Of a stretch of DNA of 64,000 nt, positions 53,634 through 63,548 are shown one piece after another. The notes below the pieces were generated by a model. It worked only from the letters and a program-made list of their open reading frames with translations, was not told the origin of the DNA and made no database searches. Origin of the DNA: JAWWPG01 sp033850885 (lineage in GTDB: Bacteria; Actinomycetota; Actinomycetes; Propionibacteriales; Nocardioidaceae); assembly GCA_033850885.1 (NCBI GenBank), contig JAWWPG010000052.1:1-64000 (forward strand), written 5' to 3'. Each line of letters begins with the position of its first letter. Within the stretch, counting starts at the first letter, position 1. A program made the translations under genes and the position numbers.

Positions 53634-54796
53634 ACCGGCCAGGGTATCCAGGCGCGCAGCACGAAGTCGCCCTGCGGTGTCGTGAAGTGCTCCAGGCCGC
53701 CACCGCTGAGCCCGGCGCGCTCCGCGAGCCCGATGAGTCCGAGACCCGCCCCCGGTACGGCGGTCGGGCGGCCGCCGACCCGGAGCGGGTTACGCACCTC
53801 GATCCGGAGCGACCCGCCGAGCTCACCTTCGACGCTGACGTCCACCGTGGTGTCGGGGGCGTGCTTGCGAGCGTTGGTGAGGCTCTCCTGGACCATCCTG
53901 AACGCGTTCCTCCCGATGGAGGCCGGTACCTCGTCGAGCTGCACCGAGCTGGACATCCTGATCCGGGCACCTGCGCGACGCTCCTCCTCGATCAGCGTCT
54001 CGAGATCCTTGAGGGTCGGTTGCGGGCGCCCCAACGCGCCCGGGATGTCGGTGTCGCGGAGCACCCCGAGGATCTCCCGAAGGTCGACAAGCGCCTGGTG
54101 CGCGTTCTGCTGGATCACATCGGCCGCCTGGGTGGTCTCCTGCGGCGTCAGGTCCGTGCGGAAGGCGAGTGCGCCGGCGTGCATCGCCACCAGGGAGATG
54201 CGGTGTGCCAGCACGTCGTGCATCTCTCGGGCGATCCGCGAGCGCTCGTTCACGCGAGCCTGCGCCATCCGCATCTCCTGCTCGCGCTCCGCCCGGTCGG
54301 CGCGGTCACGCAGCGTCGCGAGCAGCTCCCGCCTGGCGCCGATGTAGAGCCCGATCGCGGCCGAGATGCCGGTCCCGAAGAGGACGAAGATGATGTTGAC
54401 GTACCACTGGTCGGTGTTCGTCGGTGTGATGTCCTGGTAGACGAGGCCGCAGACGATGTTGAGCGCCGAGACGGTGGCGATCTCCCGCCAGCGTCGGCGA
54501 GTCGACATCGCGATGAACGCAAGGACGCCGGGACCGGTCGACGAAGCGGACACGGCCCCGAGCAGGATCGTGAACACCGCAACCGGCACCGGCCAGCGCC
54601 GATGGAACCGGTAGGCGACGAAGGACACCAAGCCGAGCCCGAGGTCGACCCAGAACAGCAACCTCTCGTGGGACCACTCGGGCCCGAGCGCCGTGCCCGT
54701 CGTGACGAACGAGATCAGGAGCGCGGCGAAGTAGCGCCAGGTCCACTGCCAACGGGTCAGCGGGGGCGGCGTCAGATCCGGGCCGACGGTCTCCAC
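53630..54796 (-). CDS. Sensor histidine kinase, HisKA_3 type
   Basis: A 388-residue kinase. Four or five membrane helices occupy about residues 20-155 with no large external domain, so it probably senses the membrane. The dimerisation helix has REMHDVLAHRI with His193, then NAFRMVQESLTNARKHAPD (N-box) and GLGLIGLAERAGLSGG (G-box). It phosphorylates the overlapping regulator. It is divergent from the ABC transporter with 131 bp between. Confidence 0.93.
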   Translation of the reverse strand: METVGPDLTPPPLTRWQWTWRYFAALLISFVTTGTALGPEWSHERLLFWVDLGLGLVSFVAYRFHRRWPVPVAVFTILLGAVSASSTGPGVLAFIAMSTRRRWREIATVSALNIVCGLVYQDITPTNTDQWYVNIIFVLFGTGISAAIGLYIGARRELLATLRDRADRAEREQEMRMAQARVNERSRIAREMHDVLAHRISLVAMHAGALAFRTDLTPQETTQAADVIQQNAHQALVDLREILGVLRDTDIPGALGRPQPTLKDLETLIEEERRAGARIRMSSSVQLDEVPASIGRNAFRMVQESLTNARKHAPDTTVDVSVEGELGGSLRIEVRNPLRVGGRPTAVPGAGLGLIGLAERAGLSGGGLEHFTTPQGDFVLRAWIPWPV

Positions 54797-54927
54797 ACCT
54801 CGAGCGTAAGGTCCGGCTTCGTCGCAACACCATCAACCATGGTCGGAAGCACCCCCGACCTTCGGCTAGTCACAGTGGAGACCGTTGCCCGATGTGCCAC
54901 CGGCCCGCGACGGGAAGGATGGCTGTC

Positions 54928-55827
54928 ATGATCGTTGTCGAAGAACTCACAAAACGGTACGGCGCGTTCACTGCCGTCGACCACGTGTCGTTCACCGTCG
55001 AGCCCGGGTCAGTCACCGGCTTCCTCGGCCCGAACGGGGCTGGCAAGTCGACCGCCATGCGGATGATGGTTGGGCTGACGCCGCCGTCAGCCGGTCACGC
55101 CACCATCCTCGGGCGGCCCTACTCCGAGATTCCGAACCCCGGCCGGCAGGTCGGCGTACTCCTCGACGCCTCCGCCCAGCACGCCGGGCGCACCGGGCGC
55201 GAGATCCTCAAGCTGGGCGCCATCGTGATGGGACTGCCCGACACCCGCGTCGACCATCTCCTCGAGGTCGTCGGACTCACCCCCGACGAGGCCAAGCGGC
55301 GCGTCGGCAACTACTCCCTCGGCATGCGGCAGCGCCTCGGCATCGCACACGCGCTGCTCGGCGAGCCGTCGGTCCTGATCCTCGACGAGCCGGCCAACGG
55401 ACTGGACCCGGCCGGCATCCACTGGATGCGTGGGTTGCTGCGCGGCTTCGCGGAACGAGGCGGCACGGTGTTCTTGTCCTCGCACCTGCTGAACGAGGTG
55501 GAGATCATCGCCGACCAGCTGCTCGTCATCGGTCGCGGCAAGATCGTCGCCGAGGGCAGCAAGGAGGATCTCGTCTCCCAGTCCGGGATCCTGGTCCGTG
55601 CGACCAGCTTCGCGGAGCTGAAGGCATCCCTGACCCGCGCCGGCCTGGCCTACGACGACAACGGGAGTGACGCACTGATCGTCAAGTCCAGCGCCGAGGA
55701 GATCAGCCGCGCGACCATGGCGGACCGGGTCGTACTCACCGAGCTCCGACCCGCCGAGAGCGAAGGCCTCGAGACCTTGTTCCTCCAGCTCACCTCAGAC
55801 GACGCCCGACAGGAGACTGCAGCATGA
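54928..55827 (+). CDS. ABC transporter ATPase (TCS-linked)
   Basis: A 299-residue ATPase with Walker A GPNGAGKST (about 36-44), signature YSLGMRQRLGIAHALL and Walker B VLILDEPANGLDPAG. The ATG at 54928 is chosen since GGAAGG lies 9-14 bases before it, while it would touch the ATG at 54919. It overlaps the permease gene by 4 bp. It is divergent from the kinase gene, the usual layout of two-component systems controlling exporters of antimicrobial peptides or drugs. Substrate unknown. Confidence 0.9.
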   Translation: MIVVEELTKRYGAFTAVDHVSFTVEPGSVTGFLGPNGAGKSTAMRMMVGLTPPSAGHATILGRPYSEIPNPGRQVGVLLDASAQHAGRTGREILKLGAIVMGLPDTRVDHLLEVVGLTPDEAKRRVGNYSLGMRQRLGIAHALLGEPSVLILDEPANGLDPAGIHWMRGLLRGFAERGGTVFLSSHLLNEVEIIADQLLVIGRGKIVAEGSKEDLVSQSGILVRATSFAELKASLTRAGLAYDDNGSDALIVKSSAEEISRATMADRVVLTELRPAESEGLETLFLQLTSDDARQETAA

Positions 55828-56618
55828 GCATCATCACCGCACCACTTCAACCGGCGGCGCCGGTCGAAGCCGAACAGATCAGCCGGGTCCCGCTGCTGCG
55901 CCTCCTGCATGTCGAGCTGCGCAAGGTCACCGATACCCGGGCAGGCAAGTGGCTGTTCATCGGCATCGGAGCCATCACGGCGGTGGTCATCCTGGTGTTC
56001 CTGCTCGTCGGCGCCCCGACGGACCTCACGTTCAACAACTTCCTCACCGCCACCGGGTCACCGCAGGGCTACCTGCTGCCCGTCCTCGGCGTGCTGGCCA
56101 TCACCAGTGAGTGGTCGCAACGCACGGGCCTCGTGACGTTCACCCTGGAGCCCAGCCGGGTCCGGGTTGTCGCTGCGAAGTTCATCGCCATGATCCTGCT
56201 GGGGCTGACCGCCGTAGCGGTCGCGTTCGCGCTCGCAGCCGGGGGCAACGTGCTCGGCATCGTCACGCAAAGCGGTACCGGGGCGTGGCACTACACGGCG
56301 GCATGGGTCGCGGAGGTCGGCCTCGGGCAGATCATCGGCATCATCGAAGGACTTGCCTTCGGCATGCTGTTCATGAACTCGGCCGCGGCCATCGTGACCT
56401 TCTTCGTGGCGCCGATCGCCTGGTCGGCCTTGTTCGGACTGGTCAGCTGGTTGCAGGGCGCGGCACCGTGGGTTGACCTGAACAGTGCCAGCTCGCCGCT
56501 GTTCAACCACGACATGACGGGCCAGGCCTGGCTTCACCTCGGGGTCGCGGTAAGCCTGTGGGTCGTGGCGCCGCTCCTCATCGGCGTTGCCCGGCTGATG
56601 CGCAGCGAAGTCAAGTAG
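55824..56618 (+). CDS. ABC transporter permease (TCS-linked)
   Basis: A 264-residue membrane protein with about six helices, beginning after a short soluble N-terminal (LFIGIGAITAVVILVFLLV near 50-68). The segment WSQRTGLVTFTLEPSRVRVVAAK is typical of ABC-2 permeases of the natA/B kind. It overlaps the ATPase by 4 bp and ends the divergent operon. Confidence 0.88.
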   Translation: MSIITAPLQPAAPVEAEQISRVPLLRLLHVELRKVTDTRAGKWLFIGIGAITAVVILVFLLVGAPTDLTFNNFLTATGSPQGYLLPVLGVLAITSEWSQRTGLVTFTLEPSRVRVVAAKFIAMILLGLTAVAVAFALAAGGNVLGIVTQSGTGAWHYTAAWVAEVGLGQIIGIIEGLAFGMLFMNSAAAIVTFFVAPIAWSALFGLVSWLQGAAPWVDLNSASSPLFNHDMTGQAWLHLGVAVSLWVVAPLLIGVARLMRSEVK

Positions 56619-56641
56619 CTCCGCTCGACAGGCCGCCCGGT

Positions 56642-56667
56642 CCCGACCACTCGTGGTGGGGGTCGGG
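56642..56667. terminator. Stem-loop between convergent permease and rbpA genes
   Basis: CCCGACC (56642-56648) pairs with GGTCGGG (56661-56667), with partial ACC/GGT extension in the loop. Located 24 bp after the permease stop and 12 bp before the rbpA stop, it can end both transcripts. No U-tract on either side. Confidence 0.55.
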
Positions 56668-56678
56668 CGACTCAGCCG

Positions 56679-57035
56679 TCAGTAGATGATCTCGCCGGAC
56701 TTGCGCTTCGCCCGCAGCGTCTGCAGCGCCTCGTCGAGGATCTCCTGAGCCTCCTCGTCGGAGCGTCGCTCCTTCACGTAGGCGAGATGCGTCTTGTAGG
56801 GCTCGGCCTTCGGCGGGGGTGGGGGGTTCTCGCAGTCCCGGTTCGCCGGCAGGCCACATCGGGGGCAGTCCCAGGTATCGGGGATCTGCGCATCCAGCGC
56901 GAACATCGGCGCGGTCTCGTGACCGTGGGCGCAGAAGTAGGGGATGCGCTTCCGGGGCGCCGCATCCCCCCGTTCGGCCTCTCCCATCGGCCCGGCACCC
57001 ACCCTGCTGCCGCGGATCGCGCTACCACTAGCCAC
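56679..57035 (-). CDS. rbpA: RNA polymerase-binding protein RbpA
   Basis: A 118-residue actinobacterial transcription activator that binds sigma factor and RNA polymerase. After the disordered N-terminal segment (GSAIRGSRVGAGP) comes the zinc domain with FCAHGHETAPMF and WDCPRCGLPA, then the C-terminal sigma-interaction helix (DEEAQEILDEALQTLRAKR). The GTG at 57035 with GGAG upstream gives the usual start. It is followed on the strand by nothing until the convergent ABC operon. Confidence 0.93.
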   Translation of the reverse strand: MASGSAIRGSRVGAGPMGEAERGDAAPRKRIPYFCAHGHETAPMFALDAQIPDTWDCPRCGLPANRDCENPPPPPKAEPYKTHLAYVKERRSDEEAQEILDEALQTLRAKRKSGEIIY

Positions 57036-57105
57036 TTGAACTCCTGACGTGATCCGGAGCACGCTCAGTGCTCGGTGAGGGGATTGTACGTCCCAGGCTG
57101 GCCGC

Positions 57106-57339
57106 TCAGCCGGACTTCAGGAGCAAGCCCAAGGCGAAGATGCACACGGCCCACAGGACCGCGACCCCGATCGTGATGCGGTCGAGGTTCTTCTCCGCGA
57201 CCGACGACCCACCCAGACCACTCGAGACACCCCCGCCGAACATGTCGGACAGGCCGCCACCTCGGCCCTTGTGCAACAGAATCATCAGGATCAGGAATGC
57301 GCTGCTCAGGACGAGCAAGATGTCGAAAGCGATGATCAC
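57106..57339 (-). CDS. secG: Protein translocase subunit SecG
   Basis: A 77-residue membrane protein with two helices (IAFDILLVLSSAFLILMILLH, about 3-23; ITIGVAVLWAVCIFALGLLL, about 55-74) joined by the Gly/Ser-rich GRGGGLSDMFGGGVSSGLGG loop with the conserved GLSDMFGG. Start is a GTG at 57339. It lies between rbpA and tpiA, as in other Actinobacteria. Confidence 0.93.
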   Translation of the reverse strand: MIIAFDILLVLSSAFLILMILLHKGRGGGLSDMFGGGVSSGLGGSSVAEKNLDRITIGVAVLWAVCIFALGLLLKSG

Positions 57340-57399
57340 AACGTCAGATCCTACCTTCTCCGAGCCCGGTCGCTCCTCGGCCGGCTGCGACGGGGAACC

Positions 57400-58197
57400 T
57401 CACAGGGCGGGCATGTCGTAGAACCGGCAGATGCCGCCGAACTCGTCAGCGTCAAGGCTCGCACCACCCACGAGACATCCGTCGACGTCGGGCTCGGCCA
57501 TGATACCCGCCACGTTGGCCGCCTTCACCGAGCCACCGTAGAGAATCCGGACGGCCTCGGCGACATCGGGGCCATGGACCTCGTCGACCCACGAACGGAT
57601 GGCTGCGCAGACCTCCTGCGCGTCGTCGGGAGTGGCTACCTCCCCGGTGCCGATGGCCCAGACCGGCTCGTACGCGATCACCAGGTTCGCGACCTGCTCG
57701 GCTTCGAAACCCGCGGTCGAGCCGCCGACCTGCTCCAGCGTGTGCACGACCTGGCGGCCCTCCCGCCGTACGTCGAGGCCCTCGCCGACGCACACGATCG
57801 GACGGATGCCCTGCTCGACCGCTCGGTGCGCCTTGGCGTTGACCAGCTTGTCGTCCTCGTGGTGGTACTGGCGTCGTTCGGAGTGACCTACTGTCACGTA
57901 GGTGCACCCAAGCCTGGCCAGCATCCTCGCGCTGACCTCGCCGGTATAGGCACCCCCCTCATGCGTCGAGATGTCCTGGGCGCCGAACCTGATCGGCAGC
58001 TTGTCCCCGTCGATGAGCGTCTGCACACTGCGCAGGCTGGTGAAGGGCGGCAGCACGACGGCCTCGCTGCGTGACGGGTCGTACTTCTTGTCGACGAGCG
58101 TCCAGGCGAGCTTCTGCACGAGCACGACTGCCTCGTGATGGTTGAGGTTCATCTTCCAGTTGCCCGCCATCAGCGGAAGCCGGCGCGGTCTGGCCAC
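57400..58197 (-). CDS. tpiA: Triosephosphate isomerase
   Basis: A 265-residue glycolytic enzyme. Catalytic Lys is in GNWKMN (about 12-17), His in VTVGHSERR and Glu in VIAYEPVWAIGTG; the phosphate loop YGGSVKAAN is complete. Start is the GTG before ARPRRLPLMAGN. It follows pgk with 3 bp between. Confidence 0.95.
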   Translation of the reverse strand: MARPRRLPLMAGNWKMNLNHHEAVVLVQKLAWTLVDKKYDPSRSEAVVLPPFTSLRSVQTLIDGDKLPIRFGAQDISTHEGGAYTGEVSARMLARLGCTYVTVGHSERRQYHHEDDKLVNAKAHRAVEQGIRPIVCVGEGLDVRREGRQVVHTLEQVGGSTAGFEAEQVANLVIAYEPVWAIGTGEVATPDDAQEVCAAIRSWVDEVHGPDVAEAVRILYGGSVKAANVAGIMAEPDVDGCLVGGASLDADEFGGICRFYDMPAL

Positions 58198-58200
58198 AGG

Positions 58201-59406
58201 TCAGTCCTCCAGCACGTCGAGGCCGGGTAGCGACCTGCCCTCGAGGTACTCGAGACTGGCCCCGCCCCCGGTCGAGATGTGGCCGAACTGGTCGTCGGTG
58301 AAACCCAGCTTGCGGATCGCGGCCGCCGAGTCACCACCACCAACCACGGAGAGCCCGTCGACCTTCGTCAGCGCCTCGGCGACGGCCCTGGTGCCTTCGG
58401 CGAAGGGAGCCATCTCGAAGACCCCCATCGGGCCGTTCCAGAAGACCGTCCTGGCGTCGGACAGTGCGGCCGCGAACGCGGTGGCGCTCTGCGGGCCGAT
58501 GTCGAGCCCGATCTGGTCGGCGGGGATGGAGTCCGCGGCGACCACCCTGGTCGGCGCTTCGGCATCGACCTTCGGCGCCACGATGACGTCGGTCGGCAGC
58601 ACGATCTCGACGCCGGACTCGCGGGCCCGGTCGAGGTAGCCACGGACCGTGTCGAGCTGGTCAGACTCGAGGAGGCTGCCTCCCACCTCGTGCCCCGCCG
58701 CCGCCAGGAACGTGAACACCATCCCGCCGCCGATCAGCAGCTTGTCGGCCTGCCCGAGCAGGTTGTTGATCACGCCCAGCTTGTCGGAGACCTTGGAGCC
58801 GCCGAGCACGACGACGAAAGGCCGCTCCGGGCGCTCGGTGAGCCGCCGCAGCACGTCGACCTCGGCGATCACGAGACCACCAGCCGCATGTGGAAGGCGT
58901 TGCGCGACGTCGTACACGCTTGCCTGCTTACGATGCACCACGCCGAAGCCGTCACTCACGAAGGCGTCACCCAGGCTGGCGAGCCGGTCGGCGAAGCGTC
59001 CTCTCTCCGCGTCGTCCTTGCTCGTCTCGCCAGGGTTGAACCGCACGTTCTCGAGCACCAGGACGTCGCCGTCGGCCAGCTCGGCGACGGCTGCCCTGGC
59101 CGAGTCACCGACGGTGTCCTGCGCTTGGGCCACCGGGGCGCCGAGCAGCTCCGACAGCCGCTTTGCGACCGGGCCCAACGAGTACGCCGGGTCGGGCTCT
59201 CCCTTGGGACGTCCAAGGTGCGCCATCACGATGACCTTGGCCGCGCGGGCGCGAAGGTCCTCGAGAGTCGGAACGCTCGCCCTGATCCGGCCGTCGTCGG
59301 TGATGACACCGTCCTCGAGCGGCACGTTGAGGTCGGACCGGACCAGGACCCGCCTGCCCGACAGGCCGCCGAGCTCACGATCGAGGTCGTCGACGGTTCT
59401 CACCAC
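58201..59406 (-). CDS. pgk: Phosphoglycerate kinase
   Basis: A 401-residue kinase. N-terminal RVLVRSDLNVP (about 19-29), substrate Arg in MAHLGRPKG and the C-terminal nucleotide segment VGGGDSAAAIRKLG and DQFGHISTGGGASLEYLEG are intact. Start is a GTG; it lies 12 bp after the gap stop in the gap-pgk-tpiA operon. Confidence 0.95.
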   Translation of the reverse strand: MVRTVDDLDRELGGLSGRRVLVRSDLNVPLEDGVITDDGRIRASVPTLEDLRARAAKVIVMAHLGRPKGEPDPAYSLGPVAKRLSELLGAPVAQAQDTVGDSARAAVAELADGDVLVLENVRFNPGETSKDDAERGRFADRLASLGDAFVSDGFGVVHRKQASVYDVAQRLPHAAGGLVIAEVDVLRRLTERPERPFVVVLGGSKVSDKLGVINNLLGQADKLLIGGGMVFTFLAAAGHEVGGSLLESDQLDTVRGYLDRARESGVEIVLPTDVIVAPKVDAEAPTRVVAADSIPADQIGLDIGPQSATAFAAALSDARTVFWNGPMGVFEMAPFAEGTRAVAEALTKVDGLSVVGGGDSAAAIRKLGFTDDQFGHISTGGGASLEYLEGRSLPGLDVLED

Positions 59407-59418
59407 GGGGCTACGTCG

Positions 59419-60423
<1,005 letters not shown>

Positions 60424-60571
60424 GGGACGATCTCCCTCACGTCAAGCTCTGGCCAACCGGTCACGATGCGCTCCGACCCTATCAACAGTCCGCGGCGGGG
60501 ATCCGCGCCTGCTCATGGACGAGGACAGGTCCGCGATGCGCGTCGGGCCGACCGACCGAATGTCGGACTCG

Positions 60572-61558
60572 TCAGGGCTGGTCGCCAAGCATGTCGGGCG
60601 TAAGAGACGACTCGGTGTCGGGAACGCCGAGCTCTTGCGCCCGCTTGTCGGCCATCGCCAGCAGCCGTCGGATCCGGCCCGCGATCGCATCCTTGGTGAG
60701 TGGCGGCTCGTGTAGCTGCCCGAGCTCCTCGAGGCTTGCCTGCTTGTGCTTGACCCGCAGGTCGCCGGCGAGGCGTAGGTGGTCGGGGACCTCGTCCGCG
60801 AGGATCTCGAGCGCCCGCTCGACCCGGGCGCCGGCCGCCACCGCGGCCCGGGCGGAGCGACGCAGGTTGGCATCGTCGAAGTTCGCCAGCCGGTTGGCGG
60901 TTGCCCGCACCTCGCGCCGCAGCCGGCGCTCCTCCCAGGCGAGCAGCGACTCGTGGGCGCCGAGCCTGCTGAGCAGCGCGCTGATCGCGTCGCCGTCCCG
61001 GATCACGACCCGGTCGACGCCGCGGACCTCGCGCGCCTTGGCGGGGATGCCCATCCGGCGGGCCGCGCCCACCAGGGCGAGGGCGGCCTCTGGACCGGGA
61101 CAGGTCACTTCGAGGGCAGACGAGCGGCCGGGCTCGGTGAGCGACCCGTGGGCCAGGAAGGCGCCCCGCCAGGCGGCGACCGCGTCACAGCTGGCCCCGC
61201 TGACCACCTGCGGCGGGAGGCCCTGCACCGGACGCCCGCGGGTGTCCAGCAGCCCCGTCTGACGGGCCAGTGCCTCGCCCTCCTTGGCCACTCGAACGAC
61301 GTACCTGGTGCCCTTGCGAATGCCGCCGCTGCTGATGACGACGACCTCGCTGTGGTGGCCGTAGATCTCGACGAGGTCGCGCCGGATCCGTCGCGCGGCG
61401 GCCCCGGTGTCGAGCTCCGCCTCGACCACGATCCGCCCGCTCTGGATGTGCAGGCCGCCTGCGAACCGCAGCATCGCGGAGACCTCCGACTTGCGACAGC
61501 ACGACTTCTTCACGGATGTGCTCGCAAGCTCGGCCTTGAGCTGTGCCGTCATCGCCAT
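60572..61558 (-). CDS. whiA: Sporulation/cell division regulator WhiA
   Basis: A 328-residue DNA-binding protein. The N-terminal LAGLIDADG-like part begins MAMTAQLKAELAS with KSCCRKSEVSAMLRFAGGLH; the C-terminal HTH reads LGQLHEPPLTKDAIAGRIRRLL (about 285-306). WhiA controls growth and division genes in Actinobacteria. Start at 61558; an ATG two codons later is equally possible. The frame further left is unlike the family. Confidence 0.93.
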   Translation of the reverse strand: MAMTAQLKAELASTSVKKSCCRKSEVSAMLRFAGGLHIQSGRIVVEAELDTGAAARRIRRDLVEIYGHHSEVVVISSGGIRKGTRYVVRVAKEGEALARQTGLLDTRGRPVQGLPPQVVSGASCDAVAAWRGAFLAHGSLTEPGRSSALEVTCPGPEAALALVGAARRMGIPAKAREVRGVDRVVIRDGDAISALLSRLGAHESLLAWEERRLRREVRATANRLANFDDANLRRSARAAVAAGARVERALEILADEVPDHLRLAGDLRVKHKQASLEELGQLHEPPLTKDAIAGRIRRLLAMADKRAQELGVPDTESSLTPDMLGDQP

Positions 61559-61692
61559 GAGACCGATCCTGCCACGTCGCAGGCCCGGATTGGCTCCATG
61601 GCCACCAGCGGCTTGCACCCTGCTCGGTACCGAGTCCAGGGCATGCGCGCGCGGGGACATGGACCCGACCTGCTGCCGGCCCGCCATCTGGG

Positions 61693-62682
61693 TCATCTCA
61701 TGACCTCTCCCAGAACCGAAGCCAGCCGTCCGATGTCGTGACGCGGGCTGCCATCAGCGGCCGCGATGTCCGCGACGACCAACGCTCCGCCGAGCCCATC
61801 CACCGTCTCCTCCAGCATGGCCCTGTCCACAACGGCGTTCGTGTCCGCGACGACGACGTCGATCTGCAGGTCAGGTGCATGGACCGCCAGTACTTCCAAA
61901 TAGGTGCTCGACCCGAAGCCTTCAGTCTCTCCCGGTTGGGGTGCGACATTCAAGGTCACGCAGCGTCGGGCTGGGCTCTTCACCAACGAACCGAGCAGCT
62001 CCGGGACCAGCAGGTGCGGAAGCACGCTGGTGAACCACGAGCCGGGCCCGAGCACCACCCAGTCGGCGACGGCGATGGCCTCGAGAACCTCGGGACAGGC
62101 GGGAGGGTTGCGCGGCACGAGCTCCACGGCTTCGACCCGACCCGACGTCGTTGCGACCTCGACCTGGCCGCGCACGGTGGACCTCTCGTCCGGCCTGGCC
62201 GGGTCCGCCCCGCGCACGGTCGCCTCGATGTCGAGGGGTACGGCGGCCATCGGCAGCACCCGACCCTGGGCGCCCAGCAACCTGCCCACCCAGTCGAGCC
62301 CTTCGACGTGGTCCCCGAGCAGCTCCCAGAGCGCCACGATCAGCAGGTTGCCGACCGCATGGTCGTGCAGCGCGCCACCGGTCGCGAACCTGTGCTGGAG
62401 GACGCTCGCCCAGGTGCGTCCCCACTCGTCGTCGCGGCACAGCGCAGCGAGCGCCTGCCGCAGGTCGCCGGGAGGTAGCACGCCGAGCTCCTGTCGCAGC
62501 CGTCCCGACGAGCCCCCGTTGTCGGCGACCGTGACGACAGCGGTGATGTTCGAGCAGAACGTCCGCAGCGCACCCAGCGTCGTCGCGAGGCCGTGTCCGC
62601 CGCCGAGCGCGATGACCGCCAGGTCGCGGGTCACCTGGTCCGTGACGTCGGCCCACGGATCGTCGGCCACGGGCGGGCTCAT
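61693..62682 (-). CDS. yvcK: YvcK/CofD-like gluconeogenesis factor
   Basis: A 329-residue Rossmann-like protein. ALGGGHGLATTLGALR (about 26-41) and VTVADNGGSSGRLR (about 51-64) are the nucleotide-sugar binding segments of the YvcK group, needed for growth on non-glycolytic carbon and cell shape. Overlaps rapZ by 4 bp; conserved rapZ-yvcK-whiA order. Confidence 0.92.
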   Translation of the reverse strand: MSPPVADDPWADVTDQVTRDLAVIALGGGHGLATTLGALRTFCSNITAVVTVADNGGSSGRLRQELGVLPPGDLRQALAALCRDDEWGRTWASVLQHRFATGGALHDHAVGNLLIVALWELLGDHVEGLDWVGRLLGAQGRVLPMAAVPLDIEATVRGADPARPDERSTVRGQVEVATTSGRVEAVELVPRNPPACPEVLEAIAVADWVVLGPGSWFTSVLPHLLVPELLGSLVKSPARRCVTLNVAPQPGETEGFGSSTYLEVLAVHAPDLQIDVVVADTNAVVDRAMLEETVDGLGGALVVADIAAADGSPRHDIGRLASVLGEVMR

Positions 62683-63548
62683 TCGCGACCCAGGTCGCGG
62701 TGGACCACGAAGGTCTCGACGCCGCGCTTCGTCATCCGTTCACCTATCGCTTCCGCCATCACCACGCTGCGGTGCTTCCCGCCCGTACATCCCACGGCCA
62801 GGTTGAGGTAGTGCTTGCGCTCCTCGAGGAAGCCGGCGTAGACGGTCTCCAGCAGGGCCTCGAGGCGGTCCAGGAACTCTCCGCATGCCGGCTGGCCGAG
62901 CACGTAGTCGCGCACGTCCGCGTCGAGACCGGTCATCGGCCGGAGCTCGGGTTGCCAGTGCGGGTTGGGCAGGAACCTCATGTCGACGACCATGTCGGCG
63001 TCGACCGGGATGCCGTACTTGAAGCCGAACGAGACGACGGTCGCCCGGACCGTGGTGCGGTGGGGGTCCGCGAACAGCGCCGACACCTTGCTGGCGAGCT
63101 GGTGCACGTTCAGGCTCGACGTGTCGACGAGCACATCGGCGGACCCGCGCAGCTCCCGCATCAGCTCGCGTTCCCGGAGGATGCCGTCGAGAAGCCGGGC
63201 CCCGCCCTGCAACGGGTGCGGGCGTCGAGCGGCCTCCTGCCGGCGTACCAGCACGTCGTTCGACGCCTCGAGGAAGAGCACCTGCGAGCGCACGCCGAGC
63301 CTCGCCAGCTGGTCGACGGCGCCCTGAAGGTCGTTGAAGAACCCGCGGGACCGGACGTCGACGACGACCGCGATCCGGGTCTCGTCGTCGTGGTCACCGG
63401 AGACCAGGCGGATGACGGCCGGCAGCAGCTTCGGCGGGAGGTTGTCGATGACGAAGCAGCCCAGGTCCTCGAGCGCCTTCGCAGCAGTGCTCCGGCCGGC
63501 CCCGGTCATGCCGGTCACGATGATGAGATCGGAGACCGGATCACCCAT
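62679..63548 (-). CDS. rapZ: RapZ-family nucleotide-binding protein
   Basis: A 289-residue P-loop protein. Walker A GMTGAGRST (about 13-21), DNLPPKLLP, and the C-terminal GCTGGKHRSV (about 257-266) are the family marks. In proteobacteria it controls small-RNA decay; in Actinobacteria its role is unclear, but it lies with yvcK and whiA. It overlaps uvrC by 8 bp. The frame upstream of 63548 is the uvrC shadow. Confidence 0.92.
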   Translation of the reverse strand: MGDPVSDLIIVTGMTGAGRSTAAKALEDLGCFVIDNLPPKLLPAVIRLVSGDHDDETRIAVVVDVRSRGFFNDLQGAVDQLARLGVRSQVLFLEASNDVLVRRQEAARRPHPLQGGARLLDGILRERELMRELRGSADVLVDTSSLNVHQLASKVSALFADPHRTTVRATVVSFGFKYGIPVDADMVVDMRFLPNPHWQPELRPMTGLDADVRDYVLGQPACGEFLDRLEALLETVYAGFLEERKHYLNLAVGCTGGKHRSVVMAEAIGERMTKRGVETFVVHRDLGRE

